Source: an uncultured Altererythrobacter sp.
GTDB taxonomy: Bacteria > Pseudomonadota > Alphaproteobacteria > Sphingomonadales > Sphingomonadaceae
Assembly: GCA_913056125.1 (NCBI GenBank)
Contig: CAJXNC010000001.1
Location: 248,001 to 312,000, forward strand
Length of the DNA stretch: 64,000 nt
Direction: 5' to 3'
In this document: in pieces, positions 25,440 to 35,922 of the stretch
How the letters are laid out: the number at the start of each line of letters is the position of its first letter
How positions within the stretch are numbered: position 1 is the first letter of the stretch
Program-made: the position numbers and the translations under genes
Notes under the pieces: generated by a model
What the model saw: only the letters and a program-made list of their open reading frames with translations
Databases searched by the model: none
What the model was told of the DNA's origin: nothing

Positions 25440-27601
25440 AGCCACCAGGATCGGCAATAGAGGCGCTGCTTTCCGGCACCCATGCCGATCCGTTTTCGCT
25501 ATTGGGAACGCATGCGGGGCCGGACGGGACCTTCGCCCGCGCCCTGTTGCCCGGCGCGCAGGAGGCCAATGCCTTCACCCTCAAGGGCGGGTTCCTCGGG
25601 AAGATGGAGCGCGTCGACGCGCGCGGCCTGTTCGAAGGGCATCTCAAGGGCAAGCCACGACCGGTCAAATATCGTTGCACAGCGGGCAAGCACAGCTGGT
25701 GGGTCACCGATGCCTACAGCTTCGGACCCGTTCTGGGCCCGGTCGACGATTTGCTGATCGCCGAGGGCACCCACTTCCGCCTTTTCGACAAGATGGGCTC
25801 GCATTTGATCGAGCATGAAGGTGCCAAGGGCGTGCATTTCGCCGTCTGGGCACCCAATGCGCGCTGCGTCAGCGTGGTAGGCGATTTCAACGACTGGGAC
25901 CCCGCCCGCAACCAGATGCGCCGCCGCAACGATATCGGCGTGTGGGAGATCTTCATTCCCGATATCGGCGAATGGCACGCCTACAAATACCGTATCATCG
26001 GTCCCGATGGCACGGTTCTGCCTCTGAAGGCCGATCCGTTCGCCTTTGCCAGCGAGCTGCGGCCCAAGACTGCTTCGCTCACTGCGCGGCCCGCCAAGCA
26101 GGATTGGGGCGACGAGGCGCACCGCGCGCATTGGGCCAGCGTCGATCCGCGGCGCGAGGCGATCTCGATCTACGAGGTCCATCCCGGCTCATGGCAAAGG
26201 AACGAGCATGGCTGGTTCCTGACCTGGGACGAGATGGCCGAGCGGCTTATCCCCTATGTCGCGGAGATGGGCTTCACCCATATCGAGTTCCTGCCCGTAT
26301 CGGAGCATCCCTACGATCCGAGCTGGGGCTACCAGACGACCGGCCTGTTCGCCCCCTCATCGCGCTTTGGCGGGCCGGACGGCTTTGCCCGCTTCGTCGA
26401 TGGGGCGCACCGCGCCGGTGTTTCGGTGCTGATCGACTGGGTCCCGGCCCATTTCCCGACCGACGAGCACGGCCTTGCCCGTTTCGATGGCACCGCGCTG
26501 TACGAGCATGAGGATCCCAAGCTTGGCTTCCACCCGGACTGGAACACCGCGATCTACAATTTCGGGCGCCGCGAAGTGTCGAGTTTCCTCGTCAACAATG
26601 CGCTGTTCTGGGCCGAGCAATATCACGTGGACGGCCTGCGCGTGGATGCCGTCGCCTCCATGCTCTACCGCGATTATTCGCGCGAGGAAGGCGAATGGGT
26701 GCCCAATGAGGAGGGCGGGCGCGAGAACTGGGAAGCGGTCGATTTCCTGCGCGCCGCGAACCGCGCCGTCTATGGCAGCCATCCCGGCTTCCTCACCATT
26801 GCCGAGGAAAGCACAGCCTGGCCCGGCGTGACCCTGCCTGCCTATGAGGACGGCCCACGGAGCAATCTCGGCTTTGGCTTCAAGTGGAACATGGGCTTCA
26901 TGCACGACACGCTGAAGTATATGGGGCGCGATCCGGTGCACCGGAAGTTCCACCACGACGATATCACCTTCGGCATGATGTATGCCTTCAGCGAGAACTA
27001 TGTCCTGCCGCTGAGCCATGACGAGGTGGTCCATGGCAAGGGTTCGATCCTGGGCAAGATGAGCGGCGATGACTGGCAGCAATTCGCCAATCTGCGCGCC
27101 TATTACGGATTGATGTGGGGCTATCCCGGCAAGAAGCTGCTATTCATGGGGCAGGAATTCGCCCAGCGCCGCGAATGGGCGGAAGACCGAGCGCTCGATT
27201 GGGATTTGCGCGATGCGCCGGCGCATGAGGGCATCCGCAACCTCGTGCGCGACCTCAACCATATCTACCGCTCGAAGCCTGCGCTCCATGCGCGCGATTG
27301 CGAGGGCGAGGGGTTCGAGTGGCTGGTGGTCGACGATGCCGAGAATTCCGTCTTTGCCTGGCTGCGTAGGTGCCCGGGCCAGCCGCCCATCGCCGTGGTC
27401 AGCAACATGACCCCGGCCACGCATGAGGGGTATTGGCTACGCCTGCCGCAGGACGGCGAATGGAGCGAAGTGCTCAACAGCGACGCACAGGTCTATGGCG
27501 GCAGCGGGAAAGGGAATTTGGGAAGGGTCAACGCGCATCATGGCGGGGCGCATGTAACATTGCCGCCGCTGGCTACGCTTATGTTCGAATTCAACGGCTA
27601 A
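25436..27601 (+). CDS. glgB: 1,4-alpha-glucan branching enzyme
   Basis: The product has 721 residues: an N-terminal GlgB-specific domain and a CBM48 ([24 protein letters not shown], near 140), then the GH13_9 catalytic domain with [15 protein letters not shown] (nucleophile Asp), LTIAEEST (acid/base Glu) and [12 protein letters not shown]. It makes alpha-1,6 branches. The start is GTG at 25436, which overlaps the glgP stop and has GGGGAG before it. The glgC start follows 17 bp after the stop. Confidence 0.97.
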   Translation: MKPPGSAIEALLSGTHADPFSLLGTHAGPDGTFARALLPGAQEANAFTLKGGFLGKMERVDARGLFEGHLKGKPRPVKYRCTAGKHSWWVTDAYSFGPVLGPVDDLLIAEGTHFRLFDKMGSHLIEHEGAKGVHFAVWAPNARCVSVVGDFNDWDPARNQMRRRNDIGVWEIFIPDIGEWHAYKYRIIGPDGTVLPLKADPFAFASELRPKTASLTARPAKQDWGDEAHRAHWASVDPRREAISIYEVHPGSWQRNEHGWFLTWDEMAERLIPYVAEMGFTHIEFLPVSEHPYDPSWGYQTTGLFAPSSRFGGPDGFARFVDGAHRAGVSVLIDWVPAHFPTDEHGLARFDGTALYEHEDPKLGFHPDWNTAIYNFGRREVSSFLVNNALFWAEQYHVDGLRVDAVASMLYRDYSREEGEWVPNEEGGRENWEAVDFLRAANRAVYGSHPGFLTIAEESTAWPGVTLPAYEDGPRSNLGFGFKWNMGFMHDTLKYMGRDPVHRKFHHDDITFGMMYAFSENYVLPLSHDEVVHGKGSILGKMSGDDWQQFANLRAYYGLMWGYPGKKLLFMGQEFAQRREWAEDRALDWDLRDAPAHEGIRNLVRDLNHIYRSKPALHARDCEGEGFEWLVVDDAENSVFAWLRRCPGQPPIAVVSNMTPATHEGYWLRLPQDGEWSEVLNSDAQVYGGSGKGNLGRVNAHHGGAHVTLPPLATLMFEFNG

Positions 27602-27618
27602 GCATCCGGGGAAAGAAA

Positions 27619-28878
27619 ATGAGAGAACCCTATTCGCAACCGCTCGCCCGAGAGGCCATGGCCTATGTGCTGGCCGGTGGCAGGGGCAGCAGGCTCAAGG
27701 AACTGACAGACAACCGAGCCAAGCCGGCGGTCTATTTCGGCGGCGTCTCGCGCATCGTCGATTTTGCCCTCTCCAACGCGATCAATTCGGGCATTCGCCG
27801 CATCGGCGTTGCCACCCAGTACAAGGCGCATTCGCTGATCCGGCACATGCAGCGCGCCTGGAACTTCATGCGGCCCGAACGCAATGAGAGCTTCGACATC
27901 CTTCCGGCATCGCAGCGTGTTTCGGAAACGCAATGGTATGAAGGCACGGCCGATGCCGTGTTCCAGAATATCGACATCATCGAGGCACATGCGCCCAAAT
28001 ATATGGTCATCCTGGCAGGCGACCATGTCTACAAGATGGATTACGAGCTGATGCTGCGCCAGCATGTCGAAAGCGGCGCGGATGTGACGGTCGGCTGCCT
28101 CGTCGTGCCGCGCATGGAAGCGACAGCTTTCGGCGTCATGCATGTCGACAAGAGCGATCGCATCACCGCCTTTGTCGAAAAGCCCGCCGACCCTCCCGGC
28201 ATTCCGGGCGAACCCGACATGGCGCTGGCCAGTATGGGCATCTACGTTTTCGAGACCCAATTACTGTTCGACCAGCTACGGCGCGATGCGGCGGACCCGC
28301 ACTCGAAGCGCGATTTCGGCGGCGACATCATCCCCTGGCTGGTCAAGAACGGGAAGGCGCAGGCACACCGCTTCACCCAGTCTTGCGTGCGCGCAGCCGA
28401 GGAAATCGAGGAATATTGGCGCGATGTCGGCACGGTGGACGCCTATTTCGAGGCCAATCTCGACCTCACCGACGTGGTTCCCAAGCTCAATCTCTACGAT
28501 CGCGAATGGCCGATCTGGACCGACCAGGTGGTCGCCGCCCCGGCCAAGTTCGTCCATGACGAGGAAGGTCGCAGGGGCATGGCGATATCCTCGCTCATTT
28601 CGCAGGATTGCATTGTCTCGGGCGCGCTGGCGAAGCGCAGCCTGCTCTTCACCGGCGTGAAGATGGGCAGCTATTCTTCGGTCGAGCGGGGCGTGATCCT
28701 GCCCTATTGCAATATCGGTCGGAATGCGCGGCTCAAGAACGTCATCCTCGATAGCGGCGTGCGCATTCCCGAAGGGATGGTCGTAGGCGAGGATCCGGAG
28801 CTCGATGCCAAGCGCTTTCGCCGCACCGACAAGGGCGTTTGCCTGATCACCAAGGACATGATCGCGAGGCTTGATTGA
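27619..28878 (+). CDS. glgC: Glucose-1-phosphate adenylyltransferase (ADP-glucose pyrophosphorylase)
   Basis: The product has 419 residues. It has the nucleotidyltransferase signature [20 protein letters not shown] (about 18-37), [23 protein letters not shown] and VEKPADPP, and a C-terminal left-handed beta-helix. It makes ADP-glucose, the regulated step of glycogen synthesis. The ATG at 27619 has a GGGGAAAG ribosome site. The stop overlaps the TTG start of glgA (28875-28878). Confidence 0.97.
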   Translation: MREPYSQPLAREAMAYVLAGGRGSRLKELTDNRAKPAVYFGGVSRIVDFALSNAINSGIRRIGVATQYKAHSLIRHMQRAWNFMRPERNESFDILPASQRVSETQWYEGTADAVFQNIDIIEAHAPKYMVILAGDHVYKMDYELMLRQHVESGADVTVGCLVVPRMEATAFGVMHVDKSDRITAFVEKPADPPGIPGEPDMALASMGIYVFETQLLFDQLRRDAADPHSKRDFGGDIIPWLVKNGKAQAHRFTQSCVRAAEEIEEYWRDVGTVDAYFEANLDLTDVVPKLNLYDREWPIWTDQVVAAPAKFVHDEEGRRGMAISSLISQDCIVSGALAKRSLLFTGVKMGSYSSVERGVILPYCNIGRNARLKNVILDSGVRIPEGMVVGEDPELDAKRFRRTDKGVCLITKDMIARLD

Positions 28879-30323
28879 CGCTAAAGGTTCTCTCGGTAGC
28901 CTCCGAGGCGGTGCCGCTAATCAAGACCGGCGGGCTGGCCGATGTGGTGGGTGCCTTGCCTGCCGCACTGGCGGGCGAAGAAGTGGAAATGATCACGCTC
29001 CTGCCCGGCTATCCTGCGGTCATGGCAAAGGCCGGCAAGGTGAGGAAAGTGGTCGGTTTCGACAGCCTGCTCGGCGAACCTGCGCGGATCGTCTCGGGCA
29101 GGATGGCGGACGGGCGCAAGCTGCTGGTGCTCGATGCGCCAAACTATTTTGCGCGCGAGGGCGGGCCCTATGGCGATCCCTCGGGGTCCGACTGGGGTGA
29201 CAATTGGCGCCGTTTTGCCGCGCTTGGCTATGCCGCGGCACATCTGGCCGGGGCATTCGGTGCCAAGAAGCGGTTCGACCTCGTCCATGCGCATGACTGG
29301 CAGGCAGCAATGGCCTGCGTTTACTTGCGATATGGCGGCAAACCGGTGCCGAGCGTGCTGACCATCCACAACATGGCCTTCCAGGGATTTTTCGGCGGCG
29401 AGATATTCCCCCGGCTCGGCTTGCCCGATGCGGCCTGGACGATCGATGGCGTCGAATTCCACGGCGGTGTGGGGATGCTAAAGGGCGGCATGGTCTGCGC
29501 CGATGCAATCACCACGGTCAGCCCGACCTATGCCCGTGAGATACATACTGCCCGCTTCGGCATGGGCCTCGACGGGGTGATCCGGGCTCGCACCCATCTC
29601 GTCGAAGGCATCTTGAACGGCATCGACAAGGCCGAATGGGACCCTGCCAGCGACCTCAACCTCACTTCACAATTCGATTCCGGCCATCTGGGCAAGCGCA
29701 AGGCGAACAAGCGCGCCCTGGAAAAGGTCTTCGGCCTCGACAAGGGCGAGGGCCCGCTCTTTGTCGTGGTCAGCCGCCTGACCTGGCAAAAGGGGATCGA
29801 CGTCCTGCTCGAAGTGATCGACCATCTGATCGGTCTGGGTGGTCGGCTGGCGCTGCTTGGTGCGGGCGATGCCTCGCTCGAAGCGGGCCTGCGCGAGGCG
29901 GCCGAGCGCCATAAGGGCAAGGTCGGGCTGCATTTCGGCTATGACGAGGCGCTGTCGCACCTGATGCAGGGCGGCGGCGATGCCATCCTTGTCCCTTCGC
30001 GTTTCGAGCCTTGCGGCCTGACCCAGCTTTACGGTCTTGCCTATGGCTGCGTGCCGGTGGTGACGCGTACGGGCGGGCTGGCGGATACGGTCATCGATGC
30101 CAATCCTGCCGCCATGGGCGAAGGAACCGCAACCGGCATCGTCTTCACCGAAGCGAGTTACGACGAGTTCTCGCTCGCCATCAGCCGCGCGATCCGCCTC
30201 TATGCCGACAAGCCGGCATGGAAGCGGTTGCAGAAGAGCGGGATGCGCGCCGATTTCGGCTGGGAAGCGAGCGCCGCCGCCTATGCCGCGCTCTACCGGC
30301 GGCTGACCGGACGCGCGCAATGA
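28875..30323 (+). CDS. glgA: Glycogen synthase (ADP-glucose, GT5)
   Basis: The product has 482 residues and opens [29 protein letters not shown], where KTGG binds ADP-glucose. Later [13 protein letters not shown] and [19 protein letters not shown] are the GT5 catalytic and nucleotide motifs. It extends alpha-1,4-glucan chains. The start is the rare TTG at 28875, inside a TTGA overlap with glgC, so its yield is likely tied to glgC translation. The end overlaps glgX by ATGA (30320-30323). Confidence 0.96.
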   Translation: MTLKVLSVASEAVPLIKTGGLADVVGALPAALAGEEVEMITLLPGYPAVMAKAGKVRKVVGFDSLLGEPARIVSGRMADGRKLLVLDAPNYFAREGGPYGDPSGSDWGDNWRRFAALGYAAAHLAGAFGAKKRFDLVHAHDWQAAMACVYLRYGGKPVPSVLTIHNMAFQGFFGGEIFPRLGLPDAAWTIDGVEFHGGVGMLKGGMVCADAITTVSPTYAREIHTARFGMGLDGVIRARTHLVEGILNGIDKAEWDPASDLNLTSQFDSGHLGKRKANKRALEKVFGLDKGEGPLFVVVSRLTWQKGIDVLLEVIDHLIGLGGRLALLGAGDASLEAGLREAAERHKGKVGLHFGYDEALSHLMQGGGDAILVPSRFEPCGLTQLYGLAYGCVPVVTRTGGLADTVIDANPAAMGEGTATGIVFTEASYDEFSLAISRAIRLYADKPAWKRLQKSGMRADFGWEASAAAYAALYRRLTGRAQ

Positions 30324-32125
30324 GCATGCTGCCCGGCGTAACCGTCACGCCCGAGGCAACCACCTTTGTCGTCCGCGCACCCCATGCCCATGCGGTGGCA
30401 CTGTGCCTCTCAAAAAGGCGCGGCAGGAAAGAGACCAAAGTGCCGATGGAGCAGCATGGCGAGAGCTGGGTTGCCGTGATCCCGCGCGATTGCACCGGCG
30501 AATGTTATGGCTACCGCGCCGATGGTGAATGGGCGCCCGATCGCGGGCTGTGGTTCGATCCCGCCAAATTCCTCGTCGATCCCTATGCGCTCGAGCTGGA
30601 CCGGCGCTTCATCCAGCATCCCTCGCTGGCGCAATTTGGTGCGGATACGGCGGAAGTGGTGCCGCGCGCTGTGGTGACCGGGCCGCTACCCGAAGCGATG
30701 GTAGATGCCCCGCTGCTGCCGCAAGGCGGGCTGGTCTATGAGCTCAACGTCAAGGGCTTCACCCAGCTTCATCCGGACGTTCCGGCAAAGCTGCGCGGAA
30801 CGGTGGCGGCGCTCGCGCACCCAGCGATTATCGCGCATCTGAAGAAGCTGCATGTCGATGCAGTGGAACTGATGCCGGTCACCGCCTGGATCGATGAGCG
30901 GCACCTGCCTCCGCTCGGCCTTTCCAATGCCTGGGGCTACAACCCGGTGGCGATGATGGCGCTCGATCCCGGCCTGTGCCCGGGCGGCATTGCCGAACTG
31001 CGCGAGACCGTGGCGGCGCTCCATGCCGAGGGGATCGGCGTGATCCTTGACCTCGTGCTCAACCATACGGGCGAGAGCGACATGCATGGCGGGGTGATCA
31101 GCCTGCGCGGGCTCGAGGACAGCGCCTATGCGCGCCAGCCGGACGGGCAGCTCATCAACGATACGGGCTGCGGCAATACGCTGGATTTCGCGCAGCCGCA
31201 TGTGCGCGCATTGGCGCTCGATACTCTCAGACATTTTGTGCGCCATTGCGGCGTTGACGGATTCCGCTTCGATCTGGCCCCGGTGATGGCGCGCGGTCCC
31301 GGTTTCGACCGCCACGCGCCGATATTCCAGGATATCGCCGAGGACCCGCTGCTGAGCGATCGCGTGCTGATTGCCGAGCCCTGGGACATCGGGCCGGGCG
31401 GCTACCAGCTCGGCAGTTTCCCGGCGGAATGGCTCGAATGGAACGACAGATATCGCGACGATTTGCGGCGCTTCTGGCGCGGCGACGGCACGATAGGCGA
31501 GCTGGCCATGCGCGTATCAGGCTCCTCGGACGTGTTTGGAGAAGCTTGCCGGAGCGTCAATTTCCTTGCTGCGCATGACGGTTTTACGCTGGCCGATACG
31601 GTCTCCTACGAACACCGCCACAACCTTGCCAATGGCGAGGAGAACCTCGATGGGCATGGCGAGAATTTCAGCTGGAACAATGGCGTCGAAGGGCCGAGCA
31701 GCGATCCACGTGTGCTGGCCAATCGGGCAGAGGATTTGCGCGCCATGCTCGACACGCTGTTCGTCTCCACTGGCACGATCATGCTCACCGCGGGTGACGA
31801 ATTCGGGCGCAGCCAGCAGGGCAACAACAACGCCTATGCGCAGGACAATGCGATTTCCTGGCTCGACTGGGCAAACCGCGACCTCTCTTTGGAGGCGCAT
31901 GTTGCTCGCTTGGCCGAGCGCCGGGCGACGCATCTGGACGTGTTCGCCAGCTTCCCCGAAGATGGCCAGTGGAGCGCGCTCGACGGCAGCGCGCTGACGC
32001 CCGCCGATTGGGAGGATCCCGCCACGCCGGGCCTGCGCTATCGCCTGGGCGACGCGGACTGCGTCTTCGAGGTCGAGATCGACCGTCCGAACAGGCAGGT
32101 GCGGATCACGCCAATCGAGAGCTGA
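30320..32125 (+). CDS. glgX: Glycogen debranching enzyme
   Basis: The product has 601 residues: an N-terminal beta-sandwich, then a GH13_11 barrel with GLVYELNVKGFTQLHPDVP, VILDLVLNHTGESD, GVDGFRFDLAPVM (nucleophile Asp), LIAEPWDIGPGGYQLG (acid/base Glu) and NFLAAHDGFTLADTVSY. It removes alpha-1,6 branches left after GlgP. It is somewhat shorter than the E. coli enzyme (about 657). The ATG at 30320 overlaps glgA. It converges on yejF, with only 6 bases between the stops, so there is no room for a separate terminator. Confidence 0.94.
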   Translation: MSMLPGVTVTPEATTFVVRAPHAHAVALCLSKRRGRKETKVPMEQHGESWVAVIPRDCTGECYGYRADGEWAPDRGLWFDPAKFLVDPYALELDRRFIQHPSLAQFGADTAEVVPRAVVTGPLPEAMVDAPLLPQGGLVYELNVKGFTQLHPDVPAKLRGTVAALAHPAIIAHLKKLHVDAVELMPVTAWIDERHLPPLGLSNAWGYNPVAMMALDPGLCPGGIAELRETVAALHAEGIGVILDLVLNHTGESDMHGGVISLRGLEDSAYARQPDGQLINDTGCGNTLDFAQPHVRALALDTLRHFVRHCGVDGFRFDLAPVMARGPGFDRHAPIFQDIAEDPLLSDRVLIAEPWDIGPGGYQLGSFPAEWLEWNDRYRDDLRRFWRGDGTIGELAMRVSGSSDVFGEACRSVNFLAAHDGFTLADTVSYEHRHNLANGEENLDGHGENFSWNNGVEGPSSDPRVLANRAEDLRAMLDTLFVSTGTIMLTAGDEFGRSQQGNNNAYAQDNAISWLDWANRDLSLEAHVARLAERRATHLDVFASFPEDGQWSALDGSALTPADWEDPATPGLRYRLGDADCVFEVEIDRPNRQVRITPIES

Positions 32126-32131
32126 GCCCGG

Positions 32132-33754
32132 TCAGGCCGCGCGGATATCGACATCCAGCGCCGCATTGATCAATTGGCGCGTATAATCCTCTCGCGGATT
32201 GTCGAACACTTCGCTGGCCGATCCTGCCTCGACCACCTTGCCATGGCGCATCACCAGCAAATCGTTGGCCAGCGCGCGCACCACTTTGAGGTCGTGCGAA
32301 ATGAAGATGTAGGTCAGGCCGTGCCGCGCTTGGAGGTCGCGCAGCAGCGCCACGATCTGCGCCTGCACGCTGAGATCGAGCGCGCTGGTCGGCTCGTCGA
32401 GCACGACGAGGTCGGGATTGAGGATCAGCGCGCGGGCAATGGCGATACGCTGGCGTTGCCCGCCGGAGAATTCGTGCGGATAGCGGTCAAGCACGTCCTG
32501 CGGCAGACCGACTTCCTCGATTATGTGGCTGATCTCCTCCGCACGCTGTTCGCGCGTCAGTTCGCTCCGGTGCAATGGCAGGCCTTCGCCGACGATCTGC
32601 CGCACGCTCATCTTCGGGCTTAATGAGGCGAAGGGGTCCTGAAAGACGATCTGCATGCGGCTGCGCAGGGGGCGCATGGCCTTGGTATTGCGGGTGGAGA
32701 TATCCTCCCCGTCGAAGCGGATTTCACCATTACTCGGCAGGATGCGCAGCATGGCGAGGCCAAGCGTGGTCTTGCCCGATCCGCTTTCACCGACCACGCC
32801 CAGCGTCGAGCCGCGCTTGAGGTCGATGGATACCCCGTCGACCGCCTTCACATGGTCCTTGGGCTTGCCGAAGAAGCCCTTGATCGGAAACCACACTTTG
32901 AGGTCCTGCGTCGAGGCGATGGTCGGCGCATCATCCGGGGTTGGGGCGGGTTTGCCCTTGGGCACGGCGTCGAGCAGCTTCCTGGTGTAGGCGTGCTGCG
33001 GATGGTCGAAGACTTCGCCAGTCACCCCCTCCTCGACGATGCGGCCTTCGGTCATCACGCAGACCCGGTCCGCCATCTTCCTGACCACTCCGAGGTCGTG
33101 GGTGATCAGCAGCATGCCCATGCCGAGCCTTTGCTGGAGGTCGTGCAGCAGTTCGAGCACCTGCGCCTGGATAGTGACGTCGAGCGCGGTGGTCGGCTCG
33201 TCCGCGATCAGCATGTCGGGCTCGTTCGCCAGAGCCATGGCGATCATCACGCGCTGCCGCTGTCCGCCCGAGAGCTCGTGCGGATAGCTGTTCATGCGCC
33301 GCTTGGGATCGCGCACGCCCACCAGCGTGAGCAATTCCTCTACCCGGTCGCGCGCCTCGGCGCGGCCCAGATCCTTGCGGTGCAGTCGGATGCACTCGGT
33401 AATCTGCCGCTCGACCCTGTGCAGCGGGTTGAGCGATGTGAGCGGCTCCTGCGGGATCAGGGCGATACGATTGCCCCTGATGCTGCGGATCGCCTCCTGC
33501 GAAGCGCCGAGCAATTCCTCGCCTTCGAACAGGATCGATCCCGAAGGGTGGAAGGCCGGTGGATAGGGCAGCAATTGCAAAATGCTCATCGCCGCGGAGG
33601 ACTTGCCCGATCCGCTTTCGCCGACCAGCGCCAAAGTCTCGCCCGCCGCCACGTCGAAGGAGATATTGCGCACCGCCTGCACTTCGCGCCCCTCGGAGCG
33701 GAAGGAGACCGACAGATCGCTTACGCGCAGGATCGGGTCTTGCGGAGCGCTCAC
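32132..33754 (-). CDS. yejF: Peptide ABC importer, fused double ATPase (YejF-like)
   Basis: The product has 540 residues and carries two complete ATPase domains: first Walker [10 protein letters not shown] with [10 protein letters not shown] and [12 protein letters not shown]; second GESGSGKTT with [10 protein letters not shown] and [12 protein letters not shown]. Each has the D/OppF-type C-terminal extension (HAYTRKLL and EDYTRQLI). This fused form is typical of YejF. The GTG start at 33754 overlaps the yejE stop (GTGA) with GAGGAAAA upstream; the frame is open further to 33856 but this lies inside yejE. It is the last gene of the yejABEF operon. Confidence 0.94.
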   Translation of the reverse strand: MSAPQDPILRVSDLSVSFRSEGREVQAVRNISFDVAAGETLALVGESGSGKSSAAMSILQLLPYPPAFHPSGSILFEGEELLGASQEAIRSIRGNRIALIPQEPLTSLNPLHRVERQITECIRLHRKDLGRAEARDRVEELLTLVGVRDPKRRMNSYPHELSGGQRQRVMIAMALANEPDMLIADEPTTALDVTIQAQVLELLHDLQQRLGMGMLLITHDLGVVRKMADRVCVMTEGRIVEEGVTGEVFDHPQHAYTRKLLDAVPKGKPAPTPDDAPTIASTQDLKVWFPIKGFFGKPKDHVKAVDGVSIDLKRGSTLGVVGESGSGKTTLGLAMLRILPSNGEIRFDGEDISTRNTKAMRPLRSRMQIVFQDPFASLSPKMSVRQIVGEGLPLHRSELTREQRAEEISHIIEEVGLPQDVLDRYPHEFSGGQRQRIAIARALILNPDLVVLDEPTSALDLSVQAQIVALLRDLQARHGLTYIFISHDLKVVRALANDLLVMRHGKVVEAGSASEVFDNPREDYTRQLINAALDVDIRAA

Positions 33755-34833
33755 AGGCTTTTCCTCGGGTCGAAGGCATCGCGCGCCGCCTCGCCGATGA
33801 AGATCAGCAGCGAAAGCATCACTGCCATCACGGCGAAGCCCGACAGGCCGAGCCACGGCGCGAAGAGGTTGTTCTTCCCCTGGTTGAGCAAATCGCCGAT
33901 CGAGGGATAGCCACGCGGCAGGCCGAAGCCGAGGAAGTCGAGCGCGGTCAGCAGGGTAATGCTGGTTGTGAGGATGAAGGGCAGGAAGGTCAGGGTCGCC
34001 ACCATCGCATTGGGCAGGATATGGCGGAACATGATCGTGCGGTTGCCAAGGCCGAGCGCGCGGGCGGCGCGGACATATTCGAGGTTCCGCGCGCGCAGGA
34101 ATTCGGCGCGCACCACCGGCACCAGCGTCATCCAGCTGACCAGCAGCAGCACGCCGAGGATCGAGAAGAAGCCCGGCTGGATCAGGCTCGACATGATGAT
34201 CAGCAGGTAGAGCACGGGCAGGGATTGCAGGATCTCCACCCCGCGCTGGAACAGCAGGTCGGTCAGCCCGCCGAAATAGCCCTGTATCGCACCCGCCGCG
34301 ATACCTACAGCCGAGCTGAGCAGCGTAAGTACCAGCCCGAAAGTGATCGAGAGGCGAAAGCCGTAAATGGTCAGGGCAAAGACGTCGCGCGCCTGGCTGT
34401 CGGTTCCCAGCAGGTGCCGGGAATCGGGCGCTGCCGGGGCGGTCTTGCCCAACTCGTAATCGATCGTGTCATAGGAGAACGGGATGATCGGCCAGATCGC
34501 CCAGCCGCCATCCTCGATCAGCTGCTGCACGTAAGGATCGCGGTAATCCGCCTCGGTCTCGAACTCGCCGCCGAACGCGGTTTCCGGATAGGCGACAAGG
34601 GCGGGGAAATAGAGATCGCCGTGATGGCTCAGTACTACCGGCTTGTCGTTTGCGATCACCTCCGCGCCGAGCGAAAGCACATAAAGCACCACGAACAGGA
34701 CGAGGCTGTAATAGCCGCGCCTGTTGGCCTTGAAGACGCTCCAGCGACGCTTCCCCATCGGGCCGAGCCAGCGCGACACGGAGATACGCTTCTGCACCTG
34801 GGTCTGGAGCGTGATCGGGGGAGCCGTCGCCAT
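33751..34833 (-). CDS. yejE: Peptide ABC importer permease (YejE-like)
   Basis: The product has 360 residues: an N-terminal helix, a long periplasmic segment (about 65-140), then the five-helix permease core with the coupling motif RAARALGLGNRTIMFRHILPNA, and a C-terminus FIGEAARDAFDPRK common to DppC/OppC-type permeases. The extra periplasmic region fits YejE. The ATG at 34833 shares a base with the yejB stop (TGATG); GTG 34836 is an alternative. It pairs with YejB in the membrane. Confidence 0.93.
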   Translation of the reverse strand: MATAPPITLQTQVQKRISVSRWLGPMGKRRWSVFKANRRGYYSLVLFVVLYVLSLGAEVIANDKPVVLSHHGDLYFPALVAYPETAFGGEFETEADYRDPYVQQLIEDGGWAIWPIIPFSYDTIDYELGKTAPAAPDSRHLLGTDSQARDVFALTIYGFRLSITFGLVLTLLSSAVGIAAGAIQGYFGGLTDLLFQRGVEILQSLPVLYLLIIMSSLIQPGFFSILGVLLLVSWMTLVPVVRAEFLRARNLEYVRAARALGLGNRTIMFRHILPNAMVATLTFLPFILTTSITLLTALDFLGFGLPRGYPSIGDLLNQGKNNLFAPWLGLSGFAVMAVMLSLLIFIGEAARDAFDPRKSL

Positions 34834-35909
34834 CACACGTCCCGCTTTTCAAAATCGATGCGCGGATCGACCAGGGTGTAGGTGATGTCGCCCAGCAAAT
34901 TGGCGACAAGGCCGAGCAGCGAAAAGATGAACAGCGTGCCGAGCATGACCGGGAAGTCCCGGTTGATCGTCGCCTCGAAGCCGAGCAGGCCCATGCCGTC
35001 GAGCGAAAAGATCACCTCGATGATCAAGGTCGATGTGAACAGCACGCCGATCAGCGCCGCGGGAAAGCCGGCGATCACGATCAGCATGGCATTGCGGAAG
35101 ACGTGGCCATAGAGCACGCCGCGCTCGCTCTGGCCTTTTGCCCGCGCGGTGGTGACATATTGCTTGCCGATCTCGTCCAGGATCGAATTCTTGGTCAGCA
35201 TGGTGAGCGAGGCGAAAGTGCCGATGACCATGGCGGTAACGGGCAGGGCGAGGTGGTGGAAATAGTCGATTATGCGGGCGGGCCAGCTCAGGTCCTCCCA
35301 GTTCTCCGATACCAGCCCCTGGCTCGGAAACCAGTCGAAGAACGTCCCCCCGGCGAACAGCACGACCAGCAGGATCGCGAAGAGAAATCCGGGAATGGCA
35401 TAGCCTATGGTGACCGCAACGCTGGTCCAGGCATCGAAGCGCGTGCCCGCCCTCACCGCCTTGCGCACGCCGAGCGGGATCGAGACGAGGTAGGTCAGCA
35501 ATAGCGTCCACAGGCCGAGCGAAACCGAGACCGGAAGCCGCTCGACGATCAGCTCGATAACGGGCCTGTCCTTGTAATAGGAATCGCCGAAATCGAAGCG
35601 GGCGAAATCCCATAACATCTTGAAATATCGCTCATGCACAGGCTTGTCGAAGCCGTAGAGCTTCTCCAGCTCCTCCATCATTTCCTCGGGCAATTCGCCG
35701 GTCGCGGACATGGTGCCGCCTAGCGCGCCGCTATCGCCGCCGATCGTCGCCGTGGCGGAAACCTGCGCGCCCATCAGCCGCGCCTGCATCTGTTCGATCG
35801 GGCCGCCGGGCACGAACTGGATGATGATGAAGCTGATTGTGACAATGCCGATCAGCGTCGGCACCATCAGCAGCAGGCGCTTGGCCACATAGGCCCACAT
35901 GCCGGTCAT
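34833..35909 (-). CDS. yejB: Peptide ABC importer permease (YejB-like)
   Basis: The product has 358 residues. It opens with the DppB/OppB-type helix (YVAKRLLLMVPTLIGIVTISF), has a periplasmic insertion (about 45-90), and the coupling motif VTTARAKGQSERGVLYGHVFRNA, ending in DITYTLVDPRIDF. The ATG at 35909 has GGAG about 9 bases upstream and lies 13 bp after yejA; an ATG at 35939 would overlap the yejA end. It forms the channel with YejE. Confidence 0.93.
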   Translation of the reverse strand: MTGMWAYVAKRLLLMVPTLIGIVTISFIIIQFVPGGPIEQMQARLMGAQVSATATIGGDSGALGGTMSATGELPEEMMEELEKLYGFDKPVHERYFKMLWDFARFDFGDSYYKDRPVIELIVERLPVSVSLGLWTLLLTYLVSIPLGVRKAVRAGTRFDAWTSVAVTIGYAIPGFLFAILLVVLFAGGTFFDWFPSQGLVSENWEDLSWPARIIDYFHHLALPVTAMVIGTFASLTMLTKNSILDEIGKQYVTTARAKGQSERGVLYGHVFRNAMLIVIAGFPAALIGVLFTSTLIIEVIFSLDGMGLLGFEATINRDFPVMLGTLFIFSLLGLVANLLGDITYTLVDPRIDFEKRDV

Positions 35910-35922
35910 GCCGCGGGCTCCG

